DNA of 64,000 nucleotides from RUG420 sp045642465 (GCA_045642465.1 JAZUIY010000016.1:1-64000), one strand, 5' to 3'; positions 40,778 through 49,531 are shown, counted from the first letter of the stretch. The notes: a model not told the origin generated them from the sequence alone. A program made the numbers and translations.

Positions 40778-40851
40778 TGGAGCGGGTAATGGGAGTCGAA
40801 CCCACCTGTTGACCTTGGGAAGGTCACATTCTACCGATGAATTATACCCGC
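40778..40851 (-). tRNA. tRNA-Gly (anticodon CCC)
   Basis: On the minus strand, acceptor GCGGGTA pairs with TACCCGC, then T and an encoded CCA. The anticodon loop TTCCCAA reads GGG. It lies between galM and the DtxR gene with no terminator on the DtxR side. Confidence 0.93.
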
Positions 40852-40857
40852 ATAGAT

Positions 40858-40880
40858 AGCGCTCAGACTGGCTGAGCGCC
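40858..40880 (-). terminator. Hairpin after galM
   Basis: GCGCTCAG-ACTGG-CTGAGCGC with only a short T-poor tail on the minus strand. A weak terminator or processing hairpin between galM and tRNA-Gly. Confidence 0.45.
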
Positions 40881-40897
40881 TGAGAAATCCGATTTTC

Positions 40898-41956
40898 TTA
40901 CTTGATGGAGAAATTCCATGTCGTGTATTGATTATAGGCTTCTTTCGCCTCTAATACAACACTTTCAAAGTTTGGCTTGTTCATAGCGTCCGGATATTTC
41001 TGCGTTTCCAGGGCCACACCGAAGTGAGGCTCGGTTTTTTTGCCTCTCATGGTTACGGTGTTGTCCATGTAGTTTCCGGAATACATAACGAAACAAGGAT
41101 AGTCGGTGGTGACGGTTAGGACACGACCGGAAGTAGGGTCTTCTAACTGTAAAGTATTTTTCTTTACAGCAGACTCTGCAAAAATAAACGGATGATCATA
41201 TCCGCCGTGAACCAGCACGTTTTGTGGGTAATCCGATTCAGCCCCTTCCCGAATGGCTTTGCCATCCCGGAGGTCAAATGGAGTACCGTCTACCGGAATG
41301 AGTTTGCCGGTAGGAATGCAGTCCGGACGGAGTTCAATGTAACGGTCTACGTTGGCAGTTACCACGTGGTCCAAAACATTGTTTTTCAAGTTGCCACTTA
41401 AATTGAAATAGGTGTGGTTGGTTAAATTCAGGACGGTCTTTTTGTTACTGACGGCGTCGTAATGAATGTGGAAGTTGTTTTTGTTGTCCAACAGGTAAGT
41501 CACTCTGGTGGATACCTGTCCCGGGAAGCCGTTGCTTCCATCCGGGCTAACATAGGAGAAAATAACCCCTACGCTGTTGTCGGTTTCAAAAGGAGCTGCG
41601 TCCCAATTGGCGTTGGCAAACTCGTGATTTGCATGAAGGCTGTTTTCGCCTTCGTTGGCAGGGACGTGGTAGGTCTCACCGTCCAATTCAAACTGGGCGT
41701 GGTCAATGCGCCCGGCAATGCGTCCTACAACAGATCCGAGACACATACCGGCATTGGCCTCGTAGTCAGCCAAGTCGTCAAAGCCTAAAACCACACTTTC
41801 TACAAAGCCATTGCGGTCCGGCACACGTACGTCAGTAATTAGACAGCCATAGGTAATGGCGTCTACGGCCATACCATGGTCATTTTGCAGGGTGTATTTC
41901 CACACCGGTTCTTTGAAGGAACCGGAGGTTGGGAAAACGGTTTTTAAAAGTTTCAT
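40898..41956 (-). CDS. galM: Aldose 1-epimerase (mutarotase)
   Basis: A 352-residue galactose mutarotase. Substrate-binding NEGENSLHANHEFANANWDA-like segment, the catalytic His in LTNHTYFNLSG, and the C-terminal catalytic Glu in FGVALETQKYPDA are visible. It interconverts alpha and beta anomers of hexoses. Last gene of an operon with the OB-fold protein and tyrosine phosphatase upstream; no other galactose genes are in view. Confidence 0.93.
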   Translation of the reverse strand: MKLLKTVFPTSGSFKEPVWKYTLQNDHGMAVDAITYGCLITDVRVPDRNGFVESVVLGFDDLADYEANAGMCLGSVVGRIAGRIDHAQFELDGETYHVPANEGENSLHANHEFANANWDAAPFETDNSVGVIFSYVSPDGSNGFPGQVSTRVTYLLDNKNNFHIHYDAVSNKKTVLNLTNHTYFNLSGNLKNNVLDHVVTANVDRYIELRPDCIPTGKLIPVDGTPFDLRDGKAIREGAESDYPQNVLVHGGYDHPFIFAESAVKKNTLQLEDPTSGRVLTVTTDYPCFVMYSGNYMDNTVTMRGKKTEPHFGVALETQKYPDAMNKPNFESVVLEAKEAYNQYTTWNFSIK

Positions 41957-41964
41957 GTTAATTC

Positions 41965-42417
41965 CTATCCGTTGATTTCCTGCACGGAAATCTCATAACT
42001 GTTATGATGTATTTCGGTGACTGTACCGGTAACCGTGACGGAATCTCCCGTGGAAAAATGGGAAACGCGGTTGCGGGAGGCTTCGTCCAAAAGACAGCAA
42101 TTAAAGAGGATGTCTTGGGCTTTTTCGTCATCTGTAATGGCACAGAGCACCATGAATGCATGTTCAAGTTCATCGGCCTCTACGAAAGTGCCGGTGAAGG
42201 TAATGGTAGCATTCTTGTATTTTCGAGTGGCCTTATTCTCGCTGGAAGCCAGGTCTTTGGCCAGGTCAACAACGTCAACCGCTTCCGCTGCGGGAGCGGT
42301 TGGCTTTTCGTCACTTGTAACGCGGTGGAGCGATGCAGGTGTGCCAAACAAATTGTAAGCACCGACAGCTACCAGAGCAACTAAGACAATTACGAAAGCA
42401 AGAAGCTTTTTATTCAT
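41965..42417 (-). CDS. Exported OB-fold (tRNA_anti-like) protein
   Basis: A 150-residue protein with one N-terminal membrane helix and an OB-fold domain (ATITFTGTFVEAD...STGDSVTVTGTVTEIHHNSYEI). Same type as the protein at 27308. It abuts the phosphatase gene with no gap, so the two are coupled. Role unknown. Confidence 0.62.
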   Translation of the reverse strand: MNKKLLAFVIVLVALVAVGAYNLFGTPASLHRVTSDEKPTAPAAEAVDVVDLAKDLASSENKATRKYKNATITFTGTFVEADELEHAFMVLCAITDDEKAQDILFNCCLLDEASRNRVSHFSTGDSVTVTGTVTEIHHNSYEISVQEING

Positions 42418-43203
42418 TTAGGGTTCATCCTTTTTCTCTAAGTAAATGGCTCTCCATTTTGCTTTGCGTTCTTCGGTAATATGGAACACATCTTCCAAGT
42501 ATTCATCAAAGGTGGCGTACCGTTCCATAACGGTGGCAAAGCCCAATTCGAACAGTTCTTCGTGTACGAATTCACAGTAGGAAGCATAGTTAATCTGTTC
42601 TAAGTCCAGTCCGGCTTTGGTAAGCCAGGTGCGGTCCTTACCCGGACGCAGTTCATTGGACTTCATGTATTCTTTGAAGATTTCGTCTACGCTTCTGCCC
42701 AAACTGTATTCAATACAGATGGCCAGCCATCCGGTACGGTCCTTGCCTTCGGTGCAGTGGAAGTCAAAGGTTTTCCCTTCGTCCATTAATTGGAACACCT
42801 TGTTATACGCAGGAGAAAACGGAATGGCTCTATAAGATGCTTCTTTTTCTTCTTTTACTTTTATTGCGGTACCTTTTCTCATGTGGCGGACAGCCAAAAA
42901 TTTACCGGTGTAGCAAACTACAACGGTAATAAACGGCCATGCTTTAATGACCGGGAGAGAGAGGTACTGGGTTCCCGGAACCGTTATGTCCTTCCGCTCA
43001 AAGGATTCAATGGGACAGCGTAAGTCCACAATATAATCCAGATGAAGGTCTTTCAGTGCTTCTAAAACAGCAGGATCTTTTTTGTCTGGCAAGTCCGGGC
43101 TTCGGAAAATCATACCAGGCTTTATGCAGTATCCGTCTGTTGTTTCCAGACCACCCAAATCTCGGAAATTAGGATAGGCTTTTTCCAAAATTGGATTCAT
43201 CAA
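42418..43203 (-). CDS. Tyrosine-protein phosphatase family protein
   Basis: A 261-residue phosphatase of the bacterial tyrosine/phosphoinositide type. The P-loop is HCTEGKDRTG with nucleophile Cys150 and Arg156; the N-terminal FRDLGGLETTDG and DYIVDLRCPIE segments match the family. These enzymes remove phosphate from tyrosine or inositol lipids. First gene of the operon leading into the OB protein and galM. The region upstream encodes a possible attenuated leader RNA. Confidence 0.85.
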   Translation of the reverse strand: MMNPILEKAYPNFRDLGGLETTDGYCIKPGMIFRSPDLPDKKDPAVLEALKDLHLDYIVDLRCPIESFERKDITVPGTQYLSLPVIKAWPFITVVVCYTGKFLAVRHMRKGTAIKVKEEKEASYRAIPFSPAYNKVFQLMDEGKTFDFHCTEGKDRTGWLAICIEYSLGRSVDEIFKEYMKSNELRPGKDRTWLTKAGLDLEQINYASYCEFVHEELFELGFATVMERYATFDEYLEDVFHITEERKAKWRAIYLEKKDEP

Positions 43204-43271
43204 AACACACCCTTCTCGAATAACGTTACCAAAACATTATATAACAAAAACATCCGTTATTATACAGTTGA

Positions 43272-43375
43272 AAAACAAAAAAGAGCCAAGCAGTTGCCTG
43301 GCTCTTTCTAGCAAATTTTCTTTCGAAAACCTGCCACACAGCTGGGAAAAGACGAAATCTTGTATCGCCCGTACG
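43272..43375 (-). ncRNA. Candidate small RNA or attenuated leader, minus strand
   Basis: A TTGCGT-17-TAGAAT promoter (43382-43410, minus strand) would start a transcript near 43375. It contains a 10-bp hairpin closed by a GAAA tetraloop (43311-43334) and ends in AGAGCCA...TGGCTCT plus a six-T run (43274-43308). No start codon with a ribosome site lies inside. It ends 70 bases before the phosphatase gene on the same strand, so it is either a free small RNA or a terminated leader. Confidence 0.5.
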
Positions 43376-43464
43376 AACCTAATTCTAACGAATTTTCGTA
43401 ATTTACGCAACTGCGTACACGCTCTGGCGTAGTTTTTTCTAGAATGTGCCATGAGGTGACACGG

Positions 43465-43707
43465 ATGAATGTGAAAGATTTGGTGGCCTTTCGCGTGCAG
43501 GAACTCTGCCGGGAACGAAACATGACCACAAATGAACTGGCGGTTCTTTGCGGAATTACGCCGTCCACACTGTACAGTATGATGGACCCGACCCGCCGGG
43601 ACATTTCCATCCACACCGTGAAGAGAATCTGCGATGGATTAGAGATGACCCTGCAAGACTTTTTCGCCACCGATGCGTTTGACAATTTAGAACAGGAAAT
43701 CAAATGA
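43465..43707 (+). CDS. Small XRE-type helix-turn-helix protein
   Basis: An 80-residue protein that is nearly all DNA-binding domain (VQELCRERNMTTNELAVLCGITPSTLYSMM). The C-terminal DGLEMTLQDFF is typical of small XRE regulators. ATG 43465 follows GAGGTG by 7 bases. It is divergent from the phosphatase operon, whose promoter region it may control. Confidence 0.85.
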   Translation: MNVKDLVAFRVQELCRERNMTTNELAVLCGITPSTLYSMMDPTRRDISIHTVKRICDGLEMTLQDFFATDAFDNLEQEIK

Positions 43708-43742
43708 AACCTCTGCTAAACCGGGCAGAGGTTTTTATTTTT
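43708..43742 (+). terminator. Terminator after small HTH gene
   Basis: AACCTCTGC / GCAGAGGTT with a T-rich tail, starting at the stop codon. Confidence 0.8.
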
Positions 43743-43796
43743 GTGCTATACTGAACTCGTTAGGAAGAAAAGAATCTTCAGAAAGGGGAAATTCTT

Positions 43797-45158
43797 ATGA
43801 AAAAGTCTTATGACATTGTCATTGTCGGTGCTTCCAGTGCCGGTACCTACTATGCAAGACGCATGGCAGAACGCGGCTTCAGTGTCCTGATTATTGATAA
43901 GGACAGCCGGGAAAACCTGAGCATGGAATACGACATTGCACACTTTGCAGAAGCAGACATGGATGCCCATGGCCTGCCAAAGCCAACCGAGGGAGATGGC
44001 ATTTGGAGCTTTGCATTTAAGGATGCATACCACTATTCTCCAATGTACACCGACCCGAAGCCATATGCGGTTACCACCATTGGTATTCACAAACACGGCT
44101 ACTTGCTGAAGCTCCATGACTGGGCAATGGAAGCCGGCGCAGAATTCCTGTATGCCGCTCCGTTTAAATCCGTTCAGACCAACGGTGCTGCTGTTCAAGG
44201 TGTTACCTTCACCTATGAAGGGGAAGACGTTGCTGTGGATGCCCGCTTGGTAGTAGACGCTTCCGGTCAGGCCGCTGTTGTTCGTACCGCACTGCCAAAG
44301 ACCGTTGGCGTAGAAAACTTCCCACTGACCAACCGGGACGTATTCTTTGTTCGCCTCCGTTACATTCAGTTCGAAGAACGGAAACGCTGGATGACCAACC
44401 ACAGCTGGCTTTCTTACAAGATGTGGCTTGCTCCATCTGACGAAGCATACGACGGCATCCTGGGTATTGGCTCCTGCCTGTCCTATGATCAGGGTGACGA
44501 ATACTACGACCTCTTCTTAAAGAACGTTGCTCCGAAACTGCCGCCATACAAGGTTGCCAAAATTGAAGAAAAGCCGACTCCATACCACAGATCTCTCTTC
44601 AACTATGTAGGCACCGGATTCCTTGCCATTGGCGATGCAGCTATTGTCAACCGCGCCGATAACGGCGAAGGTATGGCCGAAGCCATGAACCATATTGATA
44701 TTGCCATTGATGTTACCGCAGAGGTTATGAAGGGCAACAAGAGAAAGCCAACCAAGGAAGAACTGTGGCCAATCAACAAGAAATACAACAACGGACAGGG
44801 TAGAGATACTGCACTGCTTCTGGCTGCTATGGCTCACTTGCTGACCCTCAGCATTGAAACCCAGCAGTACTTGTTTGAACGGGATTGTCTCATGGCTAAG
44901 TGCATTATTGCTGACCTGGGCGTTGGTATTACCGTAAAAGACATCCTTCATCAGCTGAAGGAACTGGTTCTTGGTATTGCTAAGGGAAAGATTCCTCTGA
45001 AGGAAATCATTCCTGCTACCGGCGGCCTGCTGAAAGCACTTCCGGTTGCACTGCTTTATATCTTCTATCCATCCACACCAAAGGGCTACGACAAGTGGGA
45101 AAAACTTGCCACCAAAGTTTGGAGCTGGGTAGGGCAGATGTCTGACCTTTATCTGTAA
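43797..45158 (+). CDS. FAD-dependent oxidoreductase (geranylgeranyl reductase-like)
   Basis: A 453-residue flavoprotein. The N-terminal dinucleotide fold is DIVIVGASSAGTYYARRM, with GASSAG replacing the usual GxGxxG, a form common in the geranylgeranyl reductase group. The second FAD contact is FLAIGDAAIVNRADNGEGM. Relatives saturate polyprenyl or other lipid double bonds or oxidise hydrophobic substrates. The last ~150 residues include hydrophobic helices that may touch the membrane. Single gene, convergent with the aldehyde dehydrogenase. Confidence 0.8.
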   Translation: MKKSYDIVIVGASSAGTYYARRMAERGFSVLIIDKDSRENLSMEYDIAHFAEADMDAHGLPKPTEGDGIWSFAFKDAYHYSPMYTDPKPYAVTTIGIHKHGYLLKLHDWAMEAGAEFLYAAPFKSVQTNGAAVQGVTFTYEGEDVAVDARLVVDASGQAAVVRTALPKTVGVENFPLTNRDVFFVRLRYIQFEERKRWMTNHSWLSYKMWLAPSDEAYDGILGIGSCLSYDQGDEYYDLFLKNVAPKLPPYKVAKIEEKPTPYHRSLFNYVGTGFLAIGDAAIVNRADNGEGMAEAMNHIDIAIDVTAEVMKGNKRKPTKEELWPINKKYNNGQGRDTALLLAAMAHLLTLSIETQQYLFERDCLMAKCIIADLGVGITVKDILHQLKELVLGIAKGKIPLKEIIPATGGLLKALPVALLYIFYPSTPKGYDKWEKLATKVWSWVGQMSDLYL

Positions 45159-45169
45159 ACAGAAAAAAG

Positions 45170-45201
45170 AAAAGCCTCGGTCAAAAGACCGAGGCTTTTT
45201 T
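45170..45201. terminator. Bidirectional terminator
   Basis: AAAAGCCTCGGTC-AAAA-GACCGAGGCTTTTTT between the convergent oxidoreductase and aldehyde dehydrogenase genes. Confidence 0.92.
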
Positions 45202-45219
45202 GTTTCCGTTAAATAGAAG

Positions 45220-46713
45220 TTACCACTTCTTAATTGGAACGATGAGGTACTTGCAGATCTTGTCAGCTGGAATCTTAGCAAGCAATGGGGAAATCTTAAC
45301 GATAGCCTTGCGTGGGAAGAGTACCCAGTTGATTACGCGGTGGAGACCAACGCCCTGATACTTAACAAGTACGGTTCTGTTGTGGGTGAATACCTTGAAG
45401 GATTCTTCACCGTGGTAGCCGTCACCGTTACCGGAGAAGCCGGTACCGTTGAATGGAACACCGAGGATGTGAAGGATAGATGCGTTGATTGCAGCACCAC
45501 CGGACTGTACGTTAGCAAGCATGTAGTCGGCAACCTTCTTGTTGTGAGTGTAAACATAGAAAGCAAGAGGCTTAGCTTCAATGCCGTCAATGCCGTACTT
45601 CTTACATACTCTGTGAATGAAGTCAACAGCATGTTCCTTATTCTTAACCTTTACTACAGGAATAACAGTACCGAAGATTTCTTCCTGAAGTGCAGGATGC
45701 TTGTCAATAGCTTCCTGGCTAGCTTCGCCGAATTCCATGATGGTTGGTTCAAGACGACGGTTAACTTCGTCGAACTTGCCACCGAAGGTTACGTATTCCG
45801 GTTCAATGAAGCTCATCATCTTCTGAGCGTGCTTTTCGGAAACGATACCGCAGAATTCATCCTTCAGGTTGCCCTTCTTGTCATAGTCGTTCTTCTTGAA
45901 AGCTTCCTTGAAGAGCTTCATGAACTTATCATAAACGTCTTCGTGAACCATGATGTAGTCAGGGTCTACGCAAACCTGACCGCCGTTACAGCCTTTAGCC
46001 CAGGCAATAACTTCAGCAGCTTCCTTGAGGTCAGCGTCCTTGTCAACGTATGTTGGGGATTTACCGCCAAGTTCAAGTACAACTGGGGATACGTGAGCAC
46101 CCTGCTGGCTCATAAGGAGAGCACCAACAGTGGTGGAACCGGTGAAGAAGGAGAAGTCAAACGGAGCCTTGAAGAGGTCAGCGTTTTCTTCGCGACCACC
46201 GGAGAGAACGGTGATATAGTTAGGGTCGAATGCGGTAGCAATAACCTTTTCAATCCATGCAGAAGACTTAGCGCAGTAACGGGAAGTCTTGAATACGCAG
46301 CAGTTACCGCCGGCAATAGCGCCAATCAGTGGAGCAATACCGCAGAATACCGGGAAGTTCCAAGCGTTGGTTACAAGAACAACGCCGAATGGATCTCTGT
46401 AGTTCATGGTGTAAGAAGGAACGTTGAAGAGTGCAGAACCGCTCTTCTTTGGTGCTGCCCACTTCTTCAGATACTTGATGGTATCGTCGATTTCAGCGAA
46501 AGTGCCAGCAAGTTCATAAGCCCAAGCGTCGAATGCGTTCTTGTGGTAGTCTTCCCACATTGCATCCATGAGGCCCTTCTGGTCATCTTTCATAGCTTTT
46601 CTTAATTTCTTGAGCTGTTCAATACGCCAGTCAACATCCTGAGTGATGCCACTGTCATAGTAGGCACGCATGCCTTCCATGATTTCGTTAATTGGTCTTT
46701 TTTCGATTGCCAT
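45220..46713 (-). CDS. Aldehyde dehydrogenase, class 3 (fatty aldehyde) type
   Basis: A 497-residue NAD(P)-dependent aldehyde dehydrogenase. General base Glu214 is in LELGGKSP, the catalytic Cys248 in NGGQVCVDPDY, and EEIFGTVIPV is present. The layout and the hydrophobic C-terminal tail (~35 residues after VLVKYQG, VINWVLFPRKAIVKISPLLAKI) match class 3 enzymes that oxidise medium- and long-chain aldehydes and attach to membranes by the tail. Divergent from the ATC-hydrolase/TetR operon across a 268-base control region. Confidence 0.9.
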   Translation of the reverse strand: MAIEKRPINEIMEGMRAYYDSGITQDVDWRIEQLKKLRKAMKDDQKGLMDAMWEDYHKNAFDAWAYELAGTFAEIDDTIKYLKKWAAPKKSGSALFNVPSYTMNYRDPFGVVLVTNAWNFPVFCGIAPLIGAIAGGNCCVFKTSRYCAKSSAWIEKVIATAFDPNYITVLSGGREENADLFKAPFDFSFFTGSTTVGALLMSQQGAHVSPVVLELGGKSPTYVDKDADLKEAAEVIAWAKGCNGGQVCVDPDYIMVHEDVYDKFMKLFKEAFKKNDYDKKGNLKDEFCGIVSEKHAQKMMSFIEPEYVTFGGKFDEVNRRLEPTIMEFGEASQEAIDKHPALQEEIFGTVIPVVKVKNKEHAVDFIHRVCKKYGIDGIEAKPLAFYVYTHNKKVADYMLANVQSGGAAINASILHILGVPFNGTGFSGNGDGYHGEESFKVFTHNRTVLVKYQGVGLHRVINWVLFPRKAIVKISPLLAKIPADKICKYLIVPIKKW

Positions 46714-46981
46714 AACAAAATTTCTCCTTTAGATTAAAATGAATGATTAAGCTCATATAGTTAGACGATGAGCAGTATTAGTCAAATACATTCTACAATC
46801 AATTTCTTGCTTTGGTCAACAATTCGAGTTGTTATCTTTCTAACAGCATCGTACAGTTTACTATACGAATTGTTAAACGAATAACGGTGTTAGGCAAATG
46901 TTTAAACACGTGTTGACTTATGTAATATAATTTGCATAATATGAAACTGTAGCATATTTTTTCTAAAAAGGAGAAAAGAGA
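46714..46981. promoter_or_regulatory. Divergent control region with operator-like repeats
   Basis: The plus-strand promoter is TTGACT (46913-46918), 18 bases, TAATAT (46937-46942). A perfect palindrome AACACGTGTT (46905-46914) covers its -35 box. ACAATTCG (46819-46826) and CGAATTGT (46866-46873) form a spaced inverted repeat. TACTATACGA (46859-46868) recurs upstream of the second lipase (49320-49329). The TetR gene in the plus operon is the likely binder. Confidence 0.6.
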
Positions 46982-47476
46982 ATGAGTGTTAAAAATGATC
47001 CGAAACTGAAAACACCAATTGTCTCTGCTGTCCGCGAACAGTTAGAACATAGAGCTTACTGGATGTGGCTCCTGGTTGACGAAGCAGAAAAGCACGGCCT
47101 CAAGGGCGACGATTTCGCACCGGATGCCATTAAACGCTGCGGCCTGGACCACGGCGCACGTCATGTAAAGAAGGGCGGCAAAGGCCAGTCCTTGGTTGGC
47201 CTGAAGAAGGCTTTGTTTGGCGTTTTCGCAAGATTGGTATTTGAAATGAAAATCCTTCGTTGCGACGATGACCATTTTGATCTTGATTTCTATTATTGCC
47301 CACTGGTTAAGGCTTGGCAGAAGGCCGGTTGCTCTGACGAAGATATTGCCCGTCTTTGTGACTACGCCATGTGTGGTGACCGCGGAATCGGCGAAGCATT
47401 CGGCGTTGAACTTGACCTGCCAAAGACCATTGGTCGCGGTGACGGCAAGTGTGAACTCCGTTACGTTCGCAGATAG
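46982..47476 (+). CDS. L-2-amino-thiazoline-4-carboxylic acid hydrolase-like protein
   Basis: A 164-residue protein with the ATC-hydrolase family pattern (FDLDFYYCPLVKAWQKAGCSDEDIARLCDYAMCGDRGIGEAFG and a final GDGKCELRY). The founding Pseudomonas enzyme opens a thiazoline ring on the way to cysteine, but most relatives in Clostridia are uncharacterised and the real substrate is unknown. It is followed 11 bases later by a TetR gene, so it is probably a target of that regulator. Confidence 0.8.
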   Translation: MSVKNDPKLKTPIVSAVREQLEHRAYWMWLLVDEAEKHGLKGDDFAPDAIKRCGLDHGARHVKKGGKGQSLVGLKKALFGVFARLVFEMKILRCDDDHFDLDFYYCPLVKAWQKAGCSDEDIARLCDYAMCGDRGIGEAFGVELDLPKTIGRGDGKCELRYVRR

Positions 47477-47487
47477 TAGGAACAGTT

Positions 47488-48045
47488 ATGTCGAATTTAA
47501 CAGAACGCGCCATTAAAGATGCATTTATCCGTTTACTCGAAGAACGTCCTATTTCCAAAATCACCGTAAAAGACATTACTTCTTCTTGCGGTGTGAACCG
47601 GAATACGTTCTATTATCATTTCCAAGACATTCCAACCCTGTTGGAAACCGTGGTAAAGGAAATGGTAGACGACATTTTATCGGATTGTCCAAAAGTCAGC
47701 ACGGTTGAAGACTTTGCCAATGTGGCAATTTCGTTTTTGACCAAAAATAAAAAGGCGTTGTCCCATACTTATTATTCTGCCAACCGGGGCATCTTTGAAC
47801 GCTCTTTAATGGATATTTGTCACTATGCAGTGGAACAGTATGCCATAACCGTTTATGGTAATCAGTCTGCTCTGAGTCAGCAAGACAAGTCCATCATCAT
47901 CCAAATTTGTCAATACACTTGCTTTGGTGCATTAATTGACTGGATGGATAAAGGTATGAAGGACGAAGACATCCTCAATGTACATCGTCTTTGTGAAATG
48001 TTAGAGGAAGTTCAGACTACCATGCAAAGCGCATATAAAAAGTAA
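47488..48045 (+). CDS. TetR/AcrR-family regulator (DhaS-like)
   Basis: A 185-residue regulator with an N-terminal TetR helix-turn-helix (IKDAFIRLLEERPISKITVKDITSSCGVNRNTFYYHFQD) and a C-terminal helical ligand domain like the DhaS group. It probably represses the divergent aldehyde dehydrogenase and its own operon through palindromes at 46819-46914. The ligand might be an aldehyde or acyl compound, which is inferred from neighbours. Confidence 0.88.
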   Translation: MSNLTERAIKDAFIRLLEERPISKITVKDITSSCGVNRNTFYYHFQDIPTLLETVVKEMVDDILSDCPKVSTVEDFANVAISFLTKNKKALSHTYYSANRGIFERSLMDICHYAVEQYAITVYGNQSALSQQDKSIIIQICQYTCFGALIDWMDKGMKDEDILNVHRLCEMLEEVQTTMQSAYKK

Positions 48046-48048
48046 AAG

Positions 48049-48082
48049 AAAAAGCCTGTGGCCGAAGCCACAGGCTTTTTTA
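48049..48082. terminator. Bidirectional terminator
   Basis: AAAAAGCCTGTGGC-CGAA-GCCACAGGCTTTTTT between the TetR gene and the convergent lipase. Confidence 0.92.
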
Positions 48083-48088
48083 TTAGGA

Positions 48089-49276
48089 TTAGTCAGGGAG
48101 CTTTGCGAAGGTTTCCAGCATTTCTCTATAGTAGCCGGAAATTTCATCCACAGGAAGACCCCAGCCACACCAAGAAGTATGGCTCCAGCCTTCGTGAATC
48201 GGCATGTTGTACCAGATGCCCTTCTTAAAGTCGGTGTTCTTGTCACCGTCAGTGAATGGTTGATTGGTAGGAGCATTCTGGCCCTTTACGTTAACCAAGC
48301 CATCGTTGGCGAACCAGGTTTCATCAAAACCATATGGCTTTAATTTTTCCGGATTGTAACGAGCGGTGAATTCGCCGGCAAATTTACAGAGGAAGAACGG
48401 GGTGTTGCGGTTCATATCCCATTTGCCGAAACGGTTTTTATGAGCACTGTTTGCGCGGCAAGCGAACATATAAGCGTCGTCATCAGCGGACTGCAGCTTC
48501 ATAATTTCCTGCTGGGTTTCTACCTGCATTTCCATAAGGATGGAGTCCTTGTGGTTCTTCATGTAAGCTTCGATGCCCTTCAGACCGTCAGGAGTGGTGC
48601 CCCAAGTATCTTCTTTGATGCCGGCAGGGTCGCTGGTGATGTGCCACTGATCCAGATAAACATCATAGAACCACATTGCACGGGAGTTACCAATGAAATT
48701 AAAGGCTTTCATGAGTGCAGAGCCAGCGGTAATCATGCCCTTGTCGCCCCACATGGAAGCAAAGGAAGTACCGTTGTTAACACCGGAAAGGGTAACGGCG
48801 CAGTGAATCTTCTGTGCTTTGTTCAGCTTGAAAAGGTCGGACAGTTCTTCTGCAGGGGTGCCGTCAATTTCTTCCTGACAACCGTGTGCAACCAGGTCAA
48901 GGAAGGTCTTTACGGTTGGGCCGCCGAAGGAATGGCCAACGATATTAAGACGTTCGTGGTCGCCCTTTTCGCCCCAGTCCTTTAAAATGCCAGGATAAGT
49001 ACGGCCGTATCTTTCATGGCCATACTTTTCAGAGTGTACTTTACCGAAGTCAACGGTACCACCCATAACGTATGCCCAAAGAATGCAGGCACGGTCCCAA
49101 GCAGAGTTAAATGGACCTACATGTGGCTGGTAGATTTCAAAGCCTTCTTTTTGAAGCTTTGGTATAAATCTCTTAAACGGGTTAAAACCGAAATAAGGGA
49201 ATACTTCGTCTACCAGGTTGTCTTCGCCCCAGCCCATGAAGCCGTGAACGAAGAGAGTAGGGTATTTGTTTGCCAT
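48089..49276 (-). CDS. Staphylococcal-type lipase family protein without signal peptide (copy 2)
   Basis: A 395-residue paralogue of the protein at 5011, same length and order: YPTLFVHGFMGWG at the very N-terminus, GGTVDFGKVHSEKYGHERYG, GHSFGG with Ser116, NDGLVNV, and a late His in EGWSHTSW. Again no leader peptide, so a cytoplasmic esterase or lipase is likely. AAGGAG lies 9 bases before the ATG. It lies beside aldehyde dehydrogenase and TetR genes, which suggests release and oxidation of fatty or hydrophobic compounds. Confidence 0.85.
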   Translation of the reverse strand: MANKYPTLFVHGFMGWGEDNLVDEVFPYFGFNPFKRFIPKLQKEGFEIYQPHVGPFNSAWDRACILWAYVMGGTVDFGKVHSEKYGHERYGRTYPGILKDWGEKGDHERLNIVGHSFGGPTVKTFLDLVAHGCQEEIDGTPAEELSDLFKLNKAQKIHCAVTLSGVNNGTSFASMWGDKGMITAGSALMKAFNFIGNSRAMWFYDVYLDQWHITSDPAGIKEDTWGTTPDGLKGIEAYMKNHKDSILMEMQVETQQEIMKLQSADDDAYMFACRANSAHKNRFGKWDMNRNTPFFLCKFAGEFTARYNPEKLKPYGFDETWFANDGLVNVKGQNAPTNQPFTDGDKNTDFKKGIWYNMPIHEGWSHTSWCGWGLPVDEISGYYREMLETFAKLPD

Positions 49277-49403
49277 AGTAATTCTCTCCTTAAAAATATG
49301 ATTAGATTAGACTCTTATATACTATACGATTTATCTTAAGAATTTATAAACATTTGTGCACGTACAAAAATCTGCCTAAAAAAGAAAGAGAAACCATACA
49401 AAG

Positions 49404-49438
49404 AAAAAAGAACCATACCAAATGGTATGGTTCTTTTT
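49404..49438 (-). terminator. Terminator of the tRNA-Ser pair
   Basis: Minus strand: AAGAACCATACC-ATTT-like loop-GGTATGGTTCTTTTTT. Confidence 0.85.
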
Positions 49439-49439
49439 A

Positions 49440-49531
49440 TGGCGGAGAAAGAGGGATTTGAACCCTCGCGACGTGTATTACGCCCTACTCCCTTAGCAGG
49501 GGAGCCCCTTCGGCCTCTTGGGTATTTCTCC
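49440..49531 (-). tRNA. tRNA-Ser (anticodon GCT)
   Basis: A 92-base type II tRNA with a long variable arm, acceptor GGAGAAA / TTTCTCC, anticodon loop CTGCTAA and an encoded CCA. Reads AGC and AGU. Confidence 0.94.

Noticed and set aside
45340..46605. 421-residue open frame opposite the aldehyde dehydrogenase
   Set aside because: Shadow frame; the opposite strand encodes intact catalytic motifs.
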